Source: Streptomyces sp. Alt3 (lineage in GTDB: Bacteria; Actinomycetota; Actinomycetes; Streptomycetales; Streptomycetaceae). From it: a stretch of 64,000 nt of DNA. Under the pieces are notes generated by a model, which saw only the letters and a program-made list of their open reading frames with translations, had not been told where the DNA came from and did not search any database. The translations under genes and the position numbers were made by a program. The stretch lies in contig NZ_CP120983.1 in assembly GCF_030719215.1 (NCBI RefSeq), forward strand, positions 310,001 through 374,000. The letters are read 5' to 3'. Of the stretch, positions 42,420 to 51,036 are shown piece by piece; position 1 is the first letter of the stretch; every line of letters starts with the position of its first letter.

Positions 42420-42962
42420 ATGACCATGAGCCGAAGCGCCCTCGTCGTCATCGACATGCTCAACACGTACAGCCACCCGGATGCCGAGATGCTCATCCCC
42501 TCCGTGCGCGAGGCGCTCCCCCGCATAGTCGGGCTCGTCGAACGGGCCCGCGACGACGGCGTACCGGTGATCTACGTGAACGACAATTTCGGCGAGTGGC
42601 GCTCCCACCACGGCGAGATCATCGAGGCGACCCTTGCCGGCCCTCACAGGGACCTGGTGGAGCCCCTGCTTCCGGACGACGATTCGCTGTTCGTCGTGAA
42701 GGCCAGGCACTCGATCTTCTACGAGACGCCCCTGACCTATCTGTTGTCGCAGCTGGACGTGGGGCGCGTGGTGCTGTGCGGTCAGGTCACCGAGCAGTGT
42801 GTCCTCTACTCGGCCCTCGACGCGCATATCCGCCACCTCGATGTGACCGTGCCGGACGACGCGGTCGCCCATATCCACCAGGACCTGGCCCAGGCGGCTC
42901 TGCGGATGATGGAGCGCAACATGAACGCGTCGATCCGCAAGGCGTCGGCAGTCGAATTCTGA
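42420..42962 (+). CDS. Isochorismatase-like cysteine hydrolase
   Basis: This 180-aa hydrolase has the catalytic triad of the isochorismatase/nicotinamidase superfamily: Asp12 in VVIDML, Lys94 in VKARHS and Cys127 in GQVTEQCVLYSA, together with the cis-peptide before the cysteine loop. Enzymes of this family hydrolyse amides or vinyl ethers. No siderophore or nicotinamide context is present, so the substrate is unknown. It follows the VOC gene by about 110 bp. Confidence 0.83.
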   Translation: MTMSRSALVVIDMLNTYSHPDAEMLIPSVREALPRIVGLVERARDDGVPVIYVNDNFGEWRSHHGEIIEATLAGPHRDLVEPLLPDDDSLFVVKARHSIFYETPLTYLLSQLDVGRVVLCGQVTEQCVLYSALDAHIRHLDVTVPDDAVAHIHQDLAQAALRMMERNMNASIRKASAVEF

Positions 42963-42989
42963 GTCCGCCGCACCGCTCGGAGAGGACGG

Positions 42990-43691
42990 TCAGATCACGT
43001 CCTCGTCCGTCGGTGGCGGCACGGCGTACGGGCGCAGGACCATGAGCGAGTCCTCCGAGGTCGCCACCATGGCGAAGGGGAAACGGTCGAGCTCCAGACA
43101 GAGTGCGACGTCATCAGGGTGCACTCCCTGACGCACCCCCTCCGTCAGTTCGGCTGCGGCCCGTGACCGGGCGGCACGGTGGAGGAACTCGGCTGCGTCC
43201 GTCCCCTCGCCGGTGGCCCTGCGGGCGATGTACTCGGCGCAGGCCAGATCTTCGTCGGCCTGCCCGTCCTCGCCGGTGACCACGAACGTGACGCCGTCGC
43301 ACTCGCGCGCCCGCAGCACCCGCGCCGTCGCCTCCGCGACCACGAAGCCCGCGCACAGCACCAGCGAAGCGTCCTTGACCGCCAGGGCGCCGACCGTCCC
43401 GGCCGTGGTCTTCTGCACGACGGTGCGTCCGCCGAGGTCGACCGACCGCAGCAGGCCCGGCGAGTTCACCAGGTCGAACCCGGGTGCGGGCGGCCCGTCC
43501 TTGAGCGCCACTCGATCCGGGTGGCCCGCCTTGAGGGCCAGAGCCTCGTCCGGCGACCCGGCGAGAACGATCTTCTCCGCTCCCTGGGCGAAGGCCCAGG
43601 CAGCCACGGTGAAGGCGCGCATGACATCGACGACGACCGCGACGGACGGGGCCTCGGCCAACTCGGCGATGCTGACGAAACGGGAGTCCAT
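42990..43691 (-). CDS. ComB-like 2-phosphosulfolactate phosphatase-family protein
   Basis: This 233-aa protein belongs to the ComB fold: [42 protein letters not shown] and [14 protein letters not shown] are visible in order. ComB dephosphorylates 2-phosphosulfolactate in coenzyme M synthesis in archaea. Streptomyces does not make coenzyme M, so the substrate here must differ. The ATG at 43691 is preferred over a GTG at 43709. It is monocistronic and divergent from the TetR/EamA pair. Confidence 0.78.
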   Translation of the reverse strand: MDSRFVSIAELAEAPSVAVVVDVMRAFTVAAWAFAQGAEKIVLAGSPDEALALKAGHPDRVALKDGPPAPGFDLVNSPGLLRSVDLGGRTVVQKTTAGTVGALAVKDASLVLCAGFVVAEATARVLRARECDGVTFVVTGEDGQADEDLACAEYIARRATGEGTDAAEFLHRAARSRAAAELTEGVRQGVHPDDVALCLELDRFPFAMVATSEDSLMVLRPYAVPPPTDEDVI

Positions 43692-43801
43692 GGGGGCATG
43701 ATCACGCACGCCCGGCCCAGAGCGGCCTGACAGTGACCCGCATCACAGCGATGTGACCGGACGGGTCCACAGCCTGCCCGGGCAACGGGGCTCGACCCTC
43801 T

Positions 43802-43819
43802 GTAGGTAGACTGACCTAC
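43802..43819. promoter_or_regulatory. TetR operator upstream of the TetR-EamA operon
   Basis: GTAGGT-AGACTG-ACCTAC is a perfect 6-bp-arm inverted repeat ending 16 bp before the TetR start. TetR regulators typically repress their own operon through such a site, and a -10-like position falls inside it. Confidence 0.7.
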
Positions 43820-43835
43820 CCAATCAAGGAGTGAG

Positions 43836-44444
43836 ATGACCGGGACCGCCCCAGCAGCACCACAGCCGAGGAAGCGGCAAGGCGCCGCACGCCAGAAGCT
43901 GCTGGACGCGGCCGCTCGCCGTTTCTACGCGGACGGTGTGTCGGCCACCGGCATCGACACGATCACCGCCGAAGCGGGCGTCGCGAAGATGAGCCTGTAC
44001 AACAACTTCTCGTCCAAGGCGGACCTGGTGCTCGCCTACCTGGACGCGCGGCACGAGGAGTGGCTGAACCTGTACAGGCGCCGGGTGGAGAACGCCCGGG
44101 ACGGCCGCGACGGAGTACTGGCGGTCTTCGACGCCTACGCCGACCACGCCCGGTTCGCGTACGAGCGCGGCTTCCGCGGCTGCGGCCTGCTCAACGCCGC
44201 CGCCGAACTGCCGGCCGGTGACGAGGGCCGGGCAGCGGTGCGCCGCCACAAGGAGCAGGTCGAGGCACTGCTGGCAGAGCACGTCGGACAGCTGCTCGCC
44301 GCCCGGCCGGAGGAGGTCAACCCCGTCGCGGAGCACCTGGCGTTCCTCCTCGAAGGGGCGATGGCACGTGCCGGCCTGGAAGGCACGGCCGCGCGCGTCG
44401 AGCACGCGCGGGCGATGGCCTCGGATCTGCTGGAGCGTCTGTGA
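43836..44444 (+). CDS. TetR/AcrR-family regulator of an EamA exporter
   Basis: This 202-aa TetR regulator has the HTH segment RQKLLDAAARRFYADGVSAT followed by GIDTITAEAGVAKMSLYNNF, typical of the family. The C-terminal domain (KADLVLAYLDARHEEW..., FRGCGLLNAAAELP) resembles regulators of drug exporters. Its stop overlaps the exporter's GTG start, and a symmetric operator lies just upstream, so autoregulated control of the exporter is likely. The ligand is unknown. Confidence 0.87.
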   Translation: MTGTAPAAPQPRKRQGAARQKLLDAAARRFYADGVSATGIDTITAEAGVAKMSLYNNFSSKADLVLAYLDARHEEWLNLYRRRVENARDGRDGVLAVFDAYADHARFAYERGFRGCGLLNAAAELPAGDEGRAAVRRHKEQVEALLAEHVGQLLAARPEEVNPVAEHLAFLLEGAMARAGLEGTAARVEHARAMASDLLERL

Positions 44445-45532
44445 GCAGGACCGCCGGACGGACGACCGCTTCCGTGGGCGTGGCGTCGACGTGCGTGCTG
44501 CTCGCCTCGGTGCTGTGGGGCACCACGGGCACCGCCGCGACGTTCGCCCCGGACGTGGGCCCGCTGGCGGTCGGGGCCGTCGCCATGGGACTGGGCGGAC
44601 TGCTCCAGGCTCTGCTCGCCGCCCGCAGCATCCGGCGGGAGGCGCCTCTCCTGCACGCCCAGCGCGGTGTGGTGCTGCTCGGCGCCCTGGCCGTGGCCGC
44701 CTATCCGCCGGCCTTCTACAGCAGCATGCACCTGGCCGGGGTCACCACCGGCACCGTGGTGTCGATCGGCTCCGCCCCGCTCGCCTCCGCACTGATCGAG
44801 CGGGTCGTCGACGGCCATCGCCTCACCCCTCGGTGGATCATGGGCGCCGTCCTGGGGCTGTCCGGGACGGTGCTGCTGTGCGTGGCCGAAGCGACTGCCG
44901 GAGCGCACTCCGGACCCGGGGCACGCTCCGCCGGTTCGACCGTGCTCGGCGTGGCCCTCGGCCTGACGGCCGGGCTCACCTACGCCCTGTACTCCTGGGC
45001 GGCCCACCGCCTGATCGGACGCGGCCTCACCTCCGGAGCGGCCATGGGCACCGTCTTCGGGATCGGTGGACTCCTGCTCGTTCCCGTACTGCTGGCCACG
45101 GGAGCGCCACTGCTGGACTCCTGGTCCGCTGCCGCAGTCGGCGCCTACATGGCGCTGGTCCCCATGTTCCTCGGTTACGTCCTGTTCGGCTGGGGTCTCG
45201 CACGCGTCCAGGCGAGCACCGCCACCACCCTGACCCTCCTGGAGCCGGCCGTCGCGGCCGTCCTGGCGGTCCTGGTCGTCGGTGAACGTCTCCCCCGGGC
45301 AGGCTGGGCCGGTGTCGCCCTGATCGTCGGCTGCCTCGCCGTGCTCACCGTGCCGTCCCGCGGCTCGGCCGGGCGCCGAGCCGCCGGCCCGCGGCGTCCC
45401 CTCCCGCCCGTGGACGAGGACTCGGGGGTGGACGAAGACGTGGACCGACACGTTGACGCTGATGTGGACCTGGACGTACCCGGGCCCTGCCCCCCTCCGG
45501 CCGGGGAACGTGCCCGCGCGGAAGGGCACTGA
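44441..45532 (+). CDS. EamA/DMT-superfamily transporter
   Basis: This 363-aa membrane protein has ten hydrophobic segments in two EamA repeats: LLASVLWGTTGTAATFAPDV opens the first and LGLTAGLTYALYSWAAHRL the second. It ends with an acidic Val/Asp-rich tail (VDEDSGVDEDVDRHVDADVD) that is not part of the family. DMT transporters export metabolites, amino acids or drugs. Its GTG start overlaps the TetR stop. The tail differs from usual relatives and its role is unknown. Confidence 0.83.
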   Translation: MSRTAGRTTASVGVASTCVLLASVLWGTTGTAATFAPDVGPLAVGAVAMGLGGLLQALLAARSIRREAPLLHAQRGVVLLGALAVAAYPPAFYSSMHLAGVTTGTVVSIGSAPLASALIERVVDGHRLTPRWIMGAVLGLSGTVLLCVAEATAGAHSGPGARSAGSTVLGVALGLTAGLTYALYSWAAHRLIGRGLTSGAAMGTVFGIGGLLLVPVLLATGAPLLDSWSAAAVGAYMALVPMFLGYVLFGWGLARVQASTATTLTLLEPAVAAVLAVLVVGERLPRAGWAGVALIVGCLAVLTVPSRGSAGRRAAGPRRPLPPVDEDSGVDEDVDRHVDADVDLDVPGPCPPPAGERARAEGH

Positions 45533-45549
45533 GCCGGTGATCGCGCACA

Positions 45550-46305
45550 TCACCCCGGTACCTCGATCATGTCCGAGGCCGAGCGATACCGCTGCTCCGT
45601 CGGAATGCGTGCGGCGGGGAACGGCCGGACCGGCTGCTGCCCGCCGGACCGCGTCAGGACACCGGGCTCGGGTGGGACGTCCGTGAGGAGTCCGATCAGC
45701 TCGACGCGCGCCCGGGCGACGCGCGAGCGCACCGTGCCGACGGGACAGCCGATCACCGTGGCGGCCTCCGCGTAGGGGATGCCGAGTAGTTGTGTGAGGA
45801 CGAACGCCTCGCGTCGGTCCGCCGGGATCGACGACAGCAGTTCGGCGAGGGCGACCCCCTCCTCGAAGCCGGGGGTACCGCACGGCTGGGCCTGTTCCGC
45901 GGCCCTCTGCCAGTCGTCACGGTCCGCGAGCCTGGGCCTGGCCGCGGCGTGGCGGAAGCTGTCCGCCACGGTCCGGCGGGCGATGGAGAGGAGCCATGTG
46001 CGGGCGGACGAGCGGCCTTCGAACCTGGGCAGGCCCGTGAGTGCCCGGAGGAAGACGTCCTGGGTGAGGTCGTCGGCCGCCTGGGTGTCCGCGCTGAGGT
46101 GGGCGACGTAGCGCCAGACGTCGCGGTGCAGTACGCGTACGAAACGGTCCGCCTTGACGGGGTCCCCGTCCCGGGCCGCCAGCGCCAGCCGCGTCGCCGT
46201 CGCGTCGGAGGCGGAGCTGTACCGCGTGGCCGTCGCTTCGGGTGCGCGGGTGTGCCGTGTCGGAACCGGCGTTCCGTCGAGGGGTGGGTCCTGGACATGA
46301 GTCAT
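45550..46305 (-). CDS. ECF-type RNA polymerase sigma factor
   Basis: This 251-aa sigma factor has region 2 (VRVLHRDVWRYVAHLSADTQ, AADDLTQDVFLRALTGLPRF) and region 4 (LSSIPADRREAFVLTQLLGI, YAEAATVIGCPVGTVRSRVA), with extensions at both ends. The ATG at 46305 has an AAGGA site. No anti-sigma factor gene is adjacent: the next genes on this strand are a membrane protein and an Imm-5-like protein upstream. Control may lie in the extensions or elsewhere. Confidence 0.87.
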   Translation of the reverse strand: MTHVQDPPLDGTPVPTRHTRAPEATATRYSSASDATATRLALAARDGDPVKADRFVRVLHRDVWRYVAHLSADTQAADDLTQDVFLRALTGLPRFEGRSSARTWLLSIARRTVADSFRHAAARPRLADRDDWQRAAEQAQPCGTPGFEEGVALAELLSSIPADRREAFVLTQLLGIPYAEAATVIGCPVGTVRSRVARARVELIGLLTDVPPEPGVLTRSGGQQPVRPFPAARIPTEQRYRSASDMIEVPG

Positions 46306-46525
46306 CGCCACAAGGTCCTTACAGACGCGTGATGTCCGGCGACGCCCGGGGCGCGCCGGTGAGGGGGGGCGGACTGCCCTTGGGCAGCACCGATGCCCGA
46401 GGCGCTGGTCGGTGCTCGGCGCGCTCGGGGAGGCCCACTGCCGCCAGGGCCCTTCGTCCGGATCGGGTCGGACCGGAAGAGGCCGGGCCACCGGGCGGGG
46501 TCAGGTCCGGCTCCGCGCGAAAGGC

Positions 46526-47323
46526 CTAGACGGCAGCCGTTCCTCCCGGCGGACCGCGCGAGGTGATGCTGTGGACGAGCAGGAGCTGCGTGAGCGACTG
46601 CTGTGCGGGCCGGCGTCGAACGCGCCGGCGTGGACGCCGTGGGGGCACGGCAGGACTGAGAAGGAGTTGGAGCGGCGTCCGGAGGCGCCACGCGAGGGCA
46701 CGCAGTACCCGGAAGAGGGCCCGCTCCCCGTACGCGAGCCACAGGCCGCACAGCACGGCGGCCAGGAGGTGGGCCGCGAGCATCCCCGTCGGAGCCGCGG
46801 CGAACACGCCCTGCCCTCCGTGGACGGCCTGCATCGTCCCGGCGGCGTCGGTGGGCATGCCGTGCACGGCGTGGAGACTGTGTCCGACCGGACCGGCCGC
46901 CGGGGCGAAGGTCCCTGGAGGCGGCCGGGAGATGACGCTCCCCAGCCCGGCGTCCGTGACGATCGCGACGGCGTCCCGCTCGGAGAGTGCGGTCGCGCCG
47001 TCCCCGCACAGCAGTTTCTCGGCCCACTGCCGGGCGAACGACTCCATGGGCGGCGGCGGTGGCTGGGCCAGGGACTGGGCGTACGTGAATCCCGCGTGGA
47101 GGGCGGTCTGCGCCGCCACAGCCGCCGCGGTGACGGCGAGCAGTCCCCTCTCACGGCCGGCGAGGACCCAGGCGGCCGCGGTCGTCCCGGCGAGCGCTGC
47201 GAACAGCACCCGCCCGGACACCGGCGCGCCCGACATGAGGACGTGGCCCGTCGCCGCGAGCAGCACGCAGACGGCGGCGAACAACGCGGCCCGCGCGGCT
47301 CGGGAACCCCGGCCCGGTTTCAT
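46526..47323 (-). CDS. Membrane protein, unknown function
   Basis: I do not assign a family. This 265-aa protein starts MKPGRGSRAARAALF and has about four hydrophobic segments (near residues 13-30, 37-55, 63-80 and 195-215). A central soluble part is rich in His and Met (HSLHAVHGMPTDAAGTMQAV), which could bind a metal such as copper. The C-terminal 50 residues are Arg-rich. It lies between an ECF sigma gene and an Imm-5-like gene on the same strand. The 220-bp gap down to the sigma-factor start probably holds that gene's promoter. Confidence 0.55.
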   Translation of the reverse strand: MKPGRGSRAARAALFAAVCVLLAATGHVLMSGAPVSGRVLFAALAGTTAAAWVLAGRERGLLAVTAAAVAAQTALHAGFTYAQSLAQPPPPPMESFARQWAEKLLCGDGATALSERDAVAIVTDAGLGSVISRPPPGTFAPAAGPVGHSLHAVHGMPTDAAGTMQAVHGGQGVFAAAPTGMLAAHLLAAVLCGLWLAYGERALFRVLRALAWRLRTPLQLLLSPAVPPRRPRRRVRRRPAQQSLTQLLLVHSITSRGPPGGTAAV

Positions 47324-47459
47324 GGGCGGCCCGTCCCGCCAACCAGGGCAGGGCCTTCGCAGGCGGGTGCGCACGATCCGTGGACCGACGGGGCGAGGAC
47401 GTTCGACGTCGCCACGCGGAGCAGTCCTCCATGGCATCCCTGCGGCACCTGACAAGCCC

Positions 47460-47993
47460 TCAGCCGCGGAGAACGTCGTCGAGTGCACGGATGAGCTCTC
47501 CCACACGCCCGCCCCCCGAGGGTGCGCCGGGCAGACGGCGGAGCACGGCGGTGACCGCCGGCGGCGCGTGCCGGCAGGCCCGGTCGAGGGTCTCCGCCGC
47601 GCCGGGCCGGCCGTCCGTGGCTGCCAGCTCTTCCGCCCGAACCGCGTGGGCCGCCGCCCCGAGGACGTGCTTCACCTGATGCGCGCTCGCCCTGGGATGC
47701 AGGAACGCGGCGGCGGCCGCATGGCTCGCCGCTCGTGCCGCGTCGGCCCCGCCGGGTGATCCGGCTCCTCCCGCGGCCTTGTACGCCGCCCACGCGCTCT
47801 GCCGCAGGCTGTTCGTGCGGGGCCCGCCCTCGGCGAAGGTCCGCGCCGCGTCGACCGCGTCGCGTGGGCGGGTGTCGGCAGGAAGACCTTCCTCGAAGAT
47901 CGGCAGCACCCTGCGCGCGCAGTCGGCCGCATAGCCCGTGATCGCGCGAAGTTCGTCCTCGCCGAGATCGATTCTGTACGCGTCGGTAGGCAC
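47460..47993 (-). CDS. Imm-5-like putative immunity protein
   Basis: This 177-aa alpha-helical protein matches, from recall, the Imm-5-like family: LGEDELRAITGYAADCARRV, RPRDAVDAARTFAEGG, ASHAAAAAFLHPRASAHQVK and HVLGAAAHAVRAEEL. Members are predicted immunity proteins of polymorphic toxin systems and are frequent in Streptomyces. No toxin gene is adjacent, so it is an orphan here. The ATG at 47993 starts the family homology. Confidence 0.65.
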   Translation of the reverse strand: MPTDAYRIDLGEDELRAITGYAADCARRVLPIFEEGLPADTRPRDAVDAARTFAEGGPRTNSLRQSAWAAYKAAGGAGSPGGADAARAASHAAAAAFLHPRASAHQVKHVLGAAAHAVRAEELAATDGRPGAAETLDRACRHAPPAVTAVLRRLPGAPSGGGRVGELIRALDDVLRG

Positions 47994-48092
47994 AGCTCAA
48001 TCCTGTCGTACGTCGCCTCCGCCGGGAAGCCGCGGGCCGCCCGTACCTGTGAAGAACCCGCCGTCTCCCCGCACGTGACGGGCCGGCATGCG

Positions 48093-48119
48093 CGGGCCCC
48101 GCATCCGGAGCGGGGCCCG
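48093..48119. terminator. Hairpin terminator after the PepSY gene
   Basis: A perfect 10-bp GC-rich stem (48093-48102 with 48110-48119) closes a 7-nt loop, 6 bp beyond the end of the minus-strand PepSY gene. Confidence 0.7.
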
Positions 48120-48124
48120 ACCCG

Positions 48125-49540
48125 TCAGTCGGCGGCGGAGTAGGTGCGCCTGCCGCGCCGGTAGGCGTACTCGCCGAGCGCGATGTCCAGGGCGAGGAAC
48201 GCCACCAGCGGGATGCCGAGCAGCGGTACGAAGTACCCCAGGGCAGCCACGGCCGCCATCAGCGGAACGAGCACGTGGGGCGGGACCTTCTGCCACGCGC
48301 CCCGCGGCAGCGGACGGCCGAAGGCGGAGCCCCGTCCGCGCTGCCACCACATCCGGTAGCCCAGCACGATCAACAGGATCAGACCGGAGCACAGGGCGAT
48401 GAGAACGAGCTGGTTGACCGCTCCGAACAGGACGCCGGTGTGCGCGTCGATGCCCCAGCGGCTCAGTTTGGCGAGGACCGGGTAGTCGGCGAAGCGCACC
48501 ACGTCGGTGACCTCGCCAGTCGCCGGGTCGATGGCTACCGCGTCCTGTTTCTCGGGCCAGCTGCGCTGGATCTGGCGCACGACGTACCCGGACGAGGCGT
48601 CGGCAGGGGGGACGATCTCCACCGGGTTCGAGAGATGCTCGGCCCGGGCCGTGCTCAGAGCGGCGTCGAGTCCGATGTCCTCGCCCTGTGCCCCCGCGGA
48701 ACCGCCCGCCCCCATGTGCTCGGCGTGTTCGCCTCCGGACGACGCACCCGCGTCGAGGACCGGGGTCGTCTGGCCGACGGCCTCGCGCAGGTCCGTGACG
48801 CTCTGTCCCGCGTACGTCGACCAGGTCAGGCCCGTCGCCGACACGAAGAAGAGGCCGACCGCCGCCCACACTCCGACCGTGCCGTGCAGCGAGAGGGTGC
48901 GTCGACGGCCTGTCGCACCGCGGATCCTCCGTCGTGCCCGGCGCCGTCCGAACCACAGCACCAGTCCGCCGGCGGCTATCACCCACAGCCAGCTGGCGGC
49001 GAGTTCGCTGTAGAGACGGCCCGGCTGACCGAGGTGCAGATCGCGATGCAGTTCGTCGATCCAGGTGCGCAGGGGCAGCGCTCCGGTGGACCCGTACTGC
49101 TCCAGCGCTCCGGTCACCTCACCCGTGTACGGGTTCACGAAGACGGCCAGCGTGTGGTCGGCGTTCACCCCCGGCACCCCGGAGAGGAGGACGCGTGTCG
49201 TCGCGCCGTCCTCCGGCGAGGGCCTGACCGCGCCGACCTCACCTTCGGGATGCGCCTCGCGGGCCGCGGCCACCTGTCGCGAGACCGGCAGCTCGCTCCC
49301 GCCGACGGGCACCCGCAGCTCATCGGCGTACACGATCCTCTCCGCCTGGTACGAGGCCGCGTACAGAAGGCCGGTCGTGGCGGCGACCAGCAGGAACGGT
49401 GCGATGAGCACACCGGCGTAGAAGTGCAGCCTCAGCACCAGCGGCCGGAGGGACGCCCATGCGGAACGGGCACCCGGCGGATCGGGCTTTCTGGCCTCCT
49501 CCGGATCACCGGAGGTGCGGACGGCCGGCTCGACGGACAT
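48125..49540 (-). CDS. PepSY-associated transmembrane protein
   Basis: This 471-aa protein has the PepSY-TM architecture: an N-terminal membrane helix after RLHFYAGVLIAPFLLVAATT, an external region, a second helix pair (SWLWVIAAGGLVLWFGRRRA, GVWAAVGLFFVSATGLTWST) and further C-terminal helices. PepSY motifs VFVNPYTGEVTGAL and VAIDPATGEVTDVV occur in the two external regions. Such proteins are linked to ferric reduction or siderophore iron release and to copper handling. The His/Met-containing membrane protein upstream hints at metals, but no clear operon link exists. Confidence 0.82.
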   Translation of the reverse strand: MSVEPAVRTSGDPEEARKPDPPGARSAWASLRPLVLRLHFYAGVLIAPFLLVAATTGLLYAASYQAERIVYADELRVPVGGSELPVSRQVAAAREAHPEGEVGAVRPSPEDGATTRVLLSGVPGVNADHTLAVFVNPYTGEVTGALEQYGSTGALPLRTWIDELHRDLHLGQPGRLYSELAASWLWVIAAGGLVLWFGRRRARRRIRGATGRRRTLSLHGTVGVWAAVGLFFVSATGLTWSTYAGQSVTDLREAVGQTTPVLDAGASSGGEHAEHMGAGGSAGAQGEDIGLDAALSTARAEHLSNPVEIVPPADASSGYVVRQIQRSWPEKQDAVAIDPATGEVTDVVRFADYPVLAKLSRWGIDAHTGVLFGAVNQLVLIALCSGLILLIVLGYRMWWQRGRGSAFGRPLPRGAWQKVPPHVLVPLMAAVAALGYFVPLLGIPLVAFLALDIALGEYAYRRGRRTYSAAD

Positions 49541-49683
49541 GAGTGGTCTCCTCTACGCGCGGGACGGGCGGACCCGTGGTCAGCCGGTCGAGTAGTCGGA
49601 GAGGAACGCGTGCCGGTTCCCGGCGCACGATGTGATGTGGGCCACGTGCTGCCGGGTCGGTCGCCTCACGGTACGGCCGGGTC

Positions 49684-50859
49684 TCAGCCCTTCGCCGCCG
49701 CGCGGTAGGGGCGGAAGAAGTCGCGGAGCTCCTGCGCGTAGATCTCGGGCTCCTCGAACGCCGCGAAGTGTCCGCCCCGCGCGGGCTCGGTCAGACGCAC
49801 CATGTTCGTGCTGCGCTCCAGCCACTCCCGAGGCGGGCGGACGACGTCGCCGGAGAAGAGCGAGAAGCCGGACGGCACCTCGACCCGCCGGGCGTGCTGT
49901 GCGGGCGGGATCGCGGCGTTCGCCCGGTACATGCGCATGGACGAGCCGATCGTCCCGGTCACCCAGTAGAGCGTGATGTTCGTCAGGATCTCGTCCTTCG
50001 TGAAGCTCCGCTCGATGTCGCCGTCGCAGTCGCTCCAGGCCCGGAGCTTCTCCACGATCCACGCGGCGAGCCCGGCGGGTGAGTCGCTGAGACCGAAGGC
50101 GGCGGTCTGCGGCTTCGTGCGGTGGATCGCGGCGTAGGCGCCCTCGGCCGCACCCCAGGCCTTCGTGCCGTCGATCCAGGACCGCTCCTGCGGCGAGAGC
50201 TCCGCCGGGTCGCCGGTGAAGACGGGCAGCCCGCCGTCGGTGCGGTGGACCGCGACGACCCGGTCGGGGTGGTCGAGGCCGAGGTAGCGGCTCACGTGGC
50301 TGCCGACGTCCCCGCCCGCCGCTCCGAACTTCTCGTAGCCGAGGACGGTCATGAGCTCGGCCCACAGACCCGCGACGGCGATGGAGTCGAGGGGCGGGCC
50401 GGTGGGCCGGTCGGAGTAGCCGTAGCCCGGCATGTCGGGCACGACCACGTCGAAGGCGTCCGCGGGATCGGCACCGTGCGCGCCGGGGTCGGTGAGGAGC
50501 GGAACGACTTTGGAATAGCGCCAGAACGAGTCCGGCCAGCCGTGGCTGAGGACCAGCGGCAGGACGGGCCCGGTGGGCGCGACGGCCCGGGCGTGCACGA
50601 AATGGATCCCGAGGCCCCCCACCGGGACCCGGAAGCGGGGAAGCCGGCCCAGCGCCGCTTCCTGCGCCGGCCAGTCGAAGCTCTCCGCCCAGTGGTCCAC
50701 GAGCTCGCGGAGGTAGTCCAGGTCCGTCCCGAGCGACCACCCGGCGTCCTCGGGCGCGTCCGGCCAGCGCGTCGCGCGGAGTCGCATGCGCAGGTCTTCG
50801 AGGACCTCGGGAGCGGTCTGCTGGATGAACGGCTCAGGGCGGGGCAGGGGATCCGGCAT
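49684..50859 (-). CDS. Epoxide hydrolase (EHN-domain alpha/beta hydrolase)
   Basis: This 391-aa enzyme has an N-terminal EHN domain (PEVLEDLRMRLRATRWPDAP) and an alpha/beta-hydrolase core. The oxyanion motif is HGWP (106-109), the nucleophile is Asp184 in AAGGDVGSHV, and the base histidine lies in RGGHFAAFEEPE. Family members open epoxides to diols; the natural substrate is unknown. The gene is monocistronic and divergent from a PLD-family gene. The 143 bp between it and the PepSY start hold nothing recognisable. Confidence 0.87.
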   Translation of the reverse strand: MPDPLPRPEPFIQQTAPEVLEDLRMRLRATRWPDAPEDAGWSLGTDLDYLRELVDHWAESFDWPAQEAALGRLPRFRVPVGGLGIHFVHARAVAPTGPVLPLVLSHGWPDSFWRYSKVVPLLTDPGAHGADPADAFDVVVPDMPGYGYSDRPTGPPLDSIAVAGLWAELMTVLGYEKFGAAGGDVGSHVSRYLGLDHPDRVVAVHRTDGGLPVFTGDPAELSPQERSWIDGTKAWGAAEGAYAAIHRTKPQTAAFGLSDSPAGLAAWIVEKLRAWSDCDGDIERSFTKDEILTNITLYWVTGTIGSSMRMYRANAAIPPAQHARRVEVPSGFSLFSGDVVRPPREWLERSTNMVRLTEPARGGHFAAFEEPEIYAQELRDFFRPYRAAAKG

Positions 50860-50931
50860 GGACGCATCCTAGGGTTCGCGCCCCACCGCGGATCTCCCGT
50901 GCCCACGGCTTTCGGCCAGGGTCGGGCCGGT

Positions 50932-50951
50932 GTCACCGGCCGGCCGGTGAC
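50932..50951. promoter_or_regulatory. Perfect 20-bp palindrome between divergent genes
   Basis: GTCACCGGCCGGCCGGTGAC reads the same on both strands and lies in the divergent promoter region of the epoxide hydrolase and PLD genes. It could be a repressor site for either gene. Its GC-only centre could also form a hairpin. Confidence 0.45.
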
Positions 50952-51036
50952 CGGGGCCTTCCGGGCTCCCCGAAGGGCGTGACACCCCAGGAGTACAGTC
51001 GCCCTGCCCCGTTGCCGTCATCACACAAGGTGAGAG

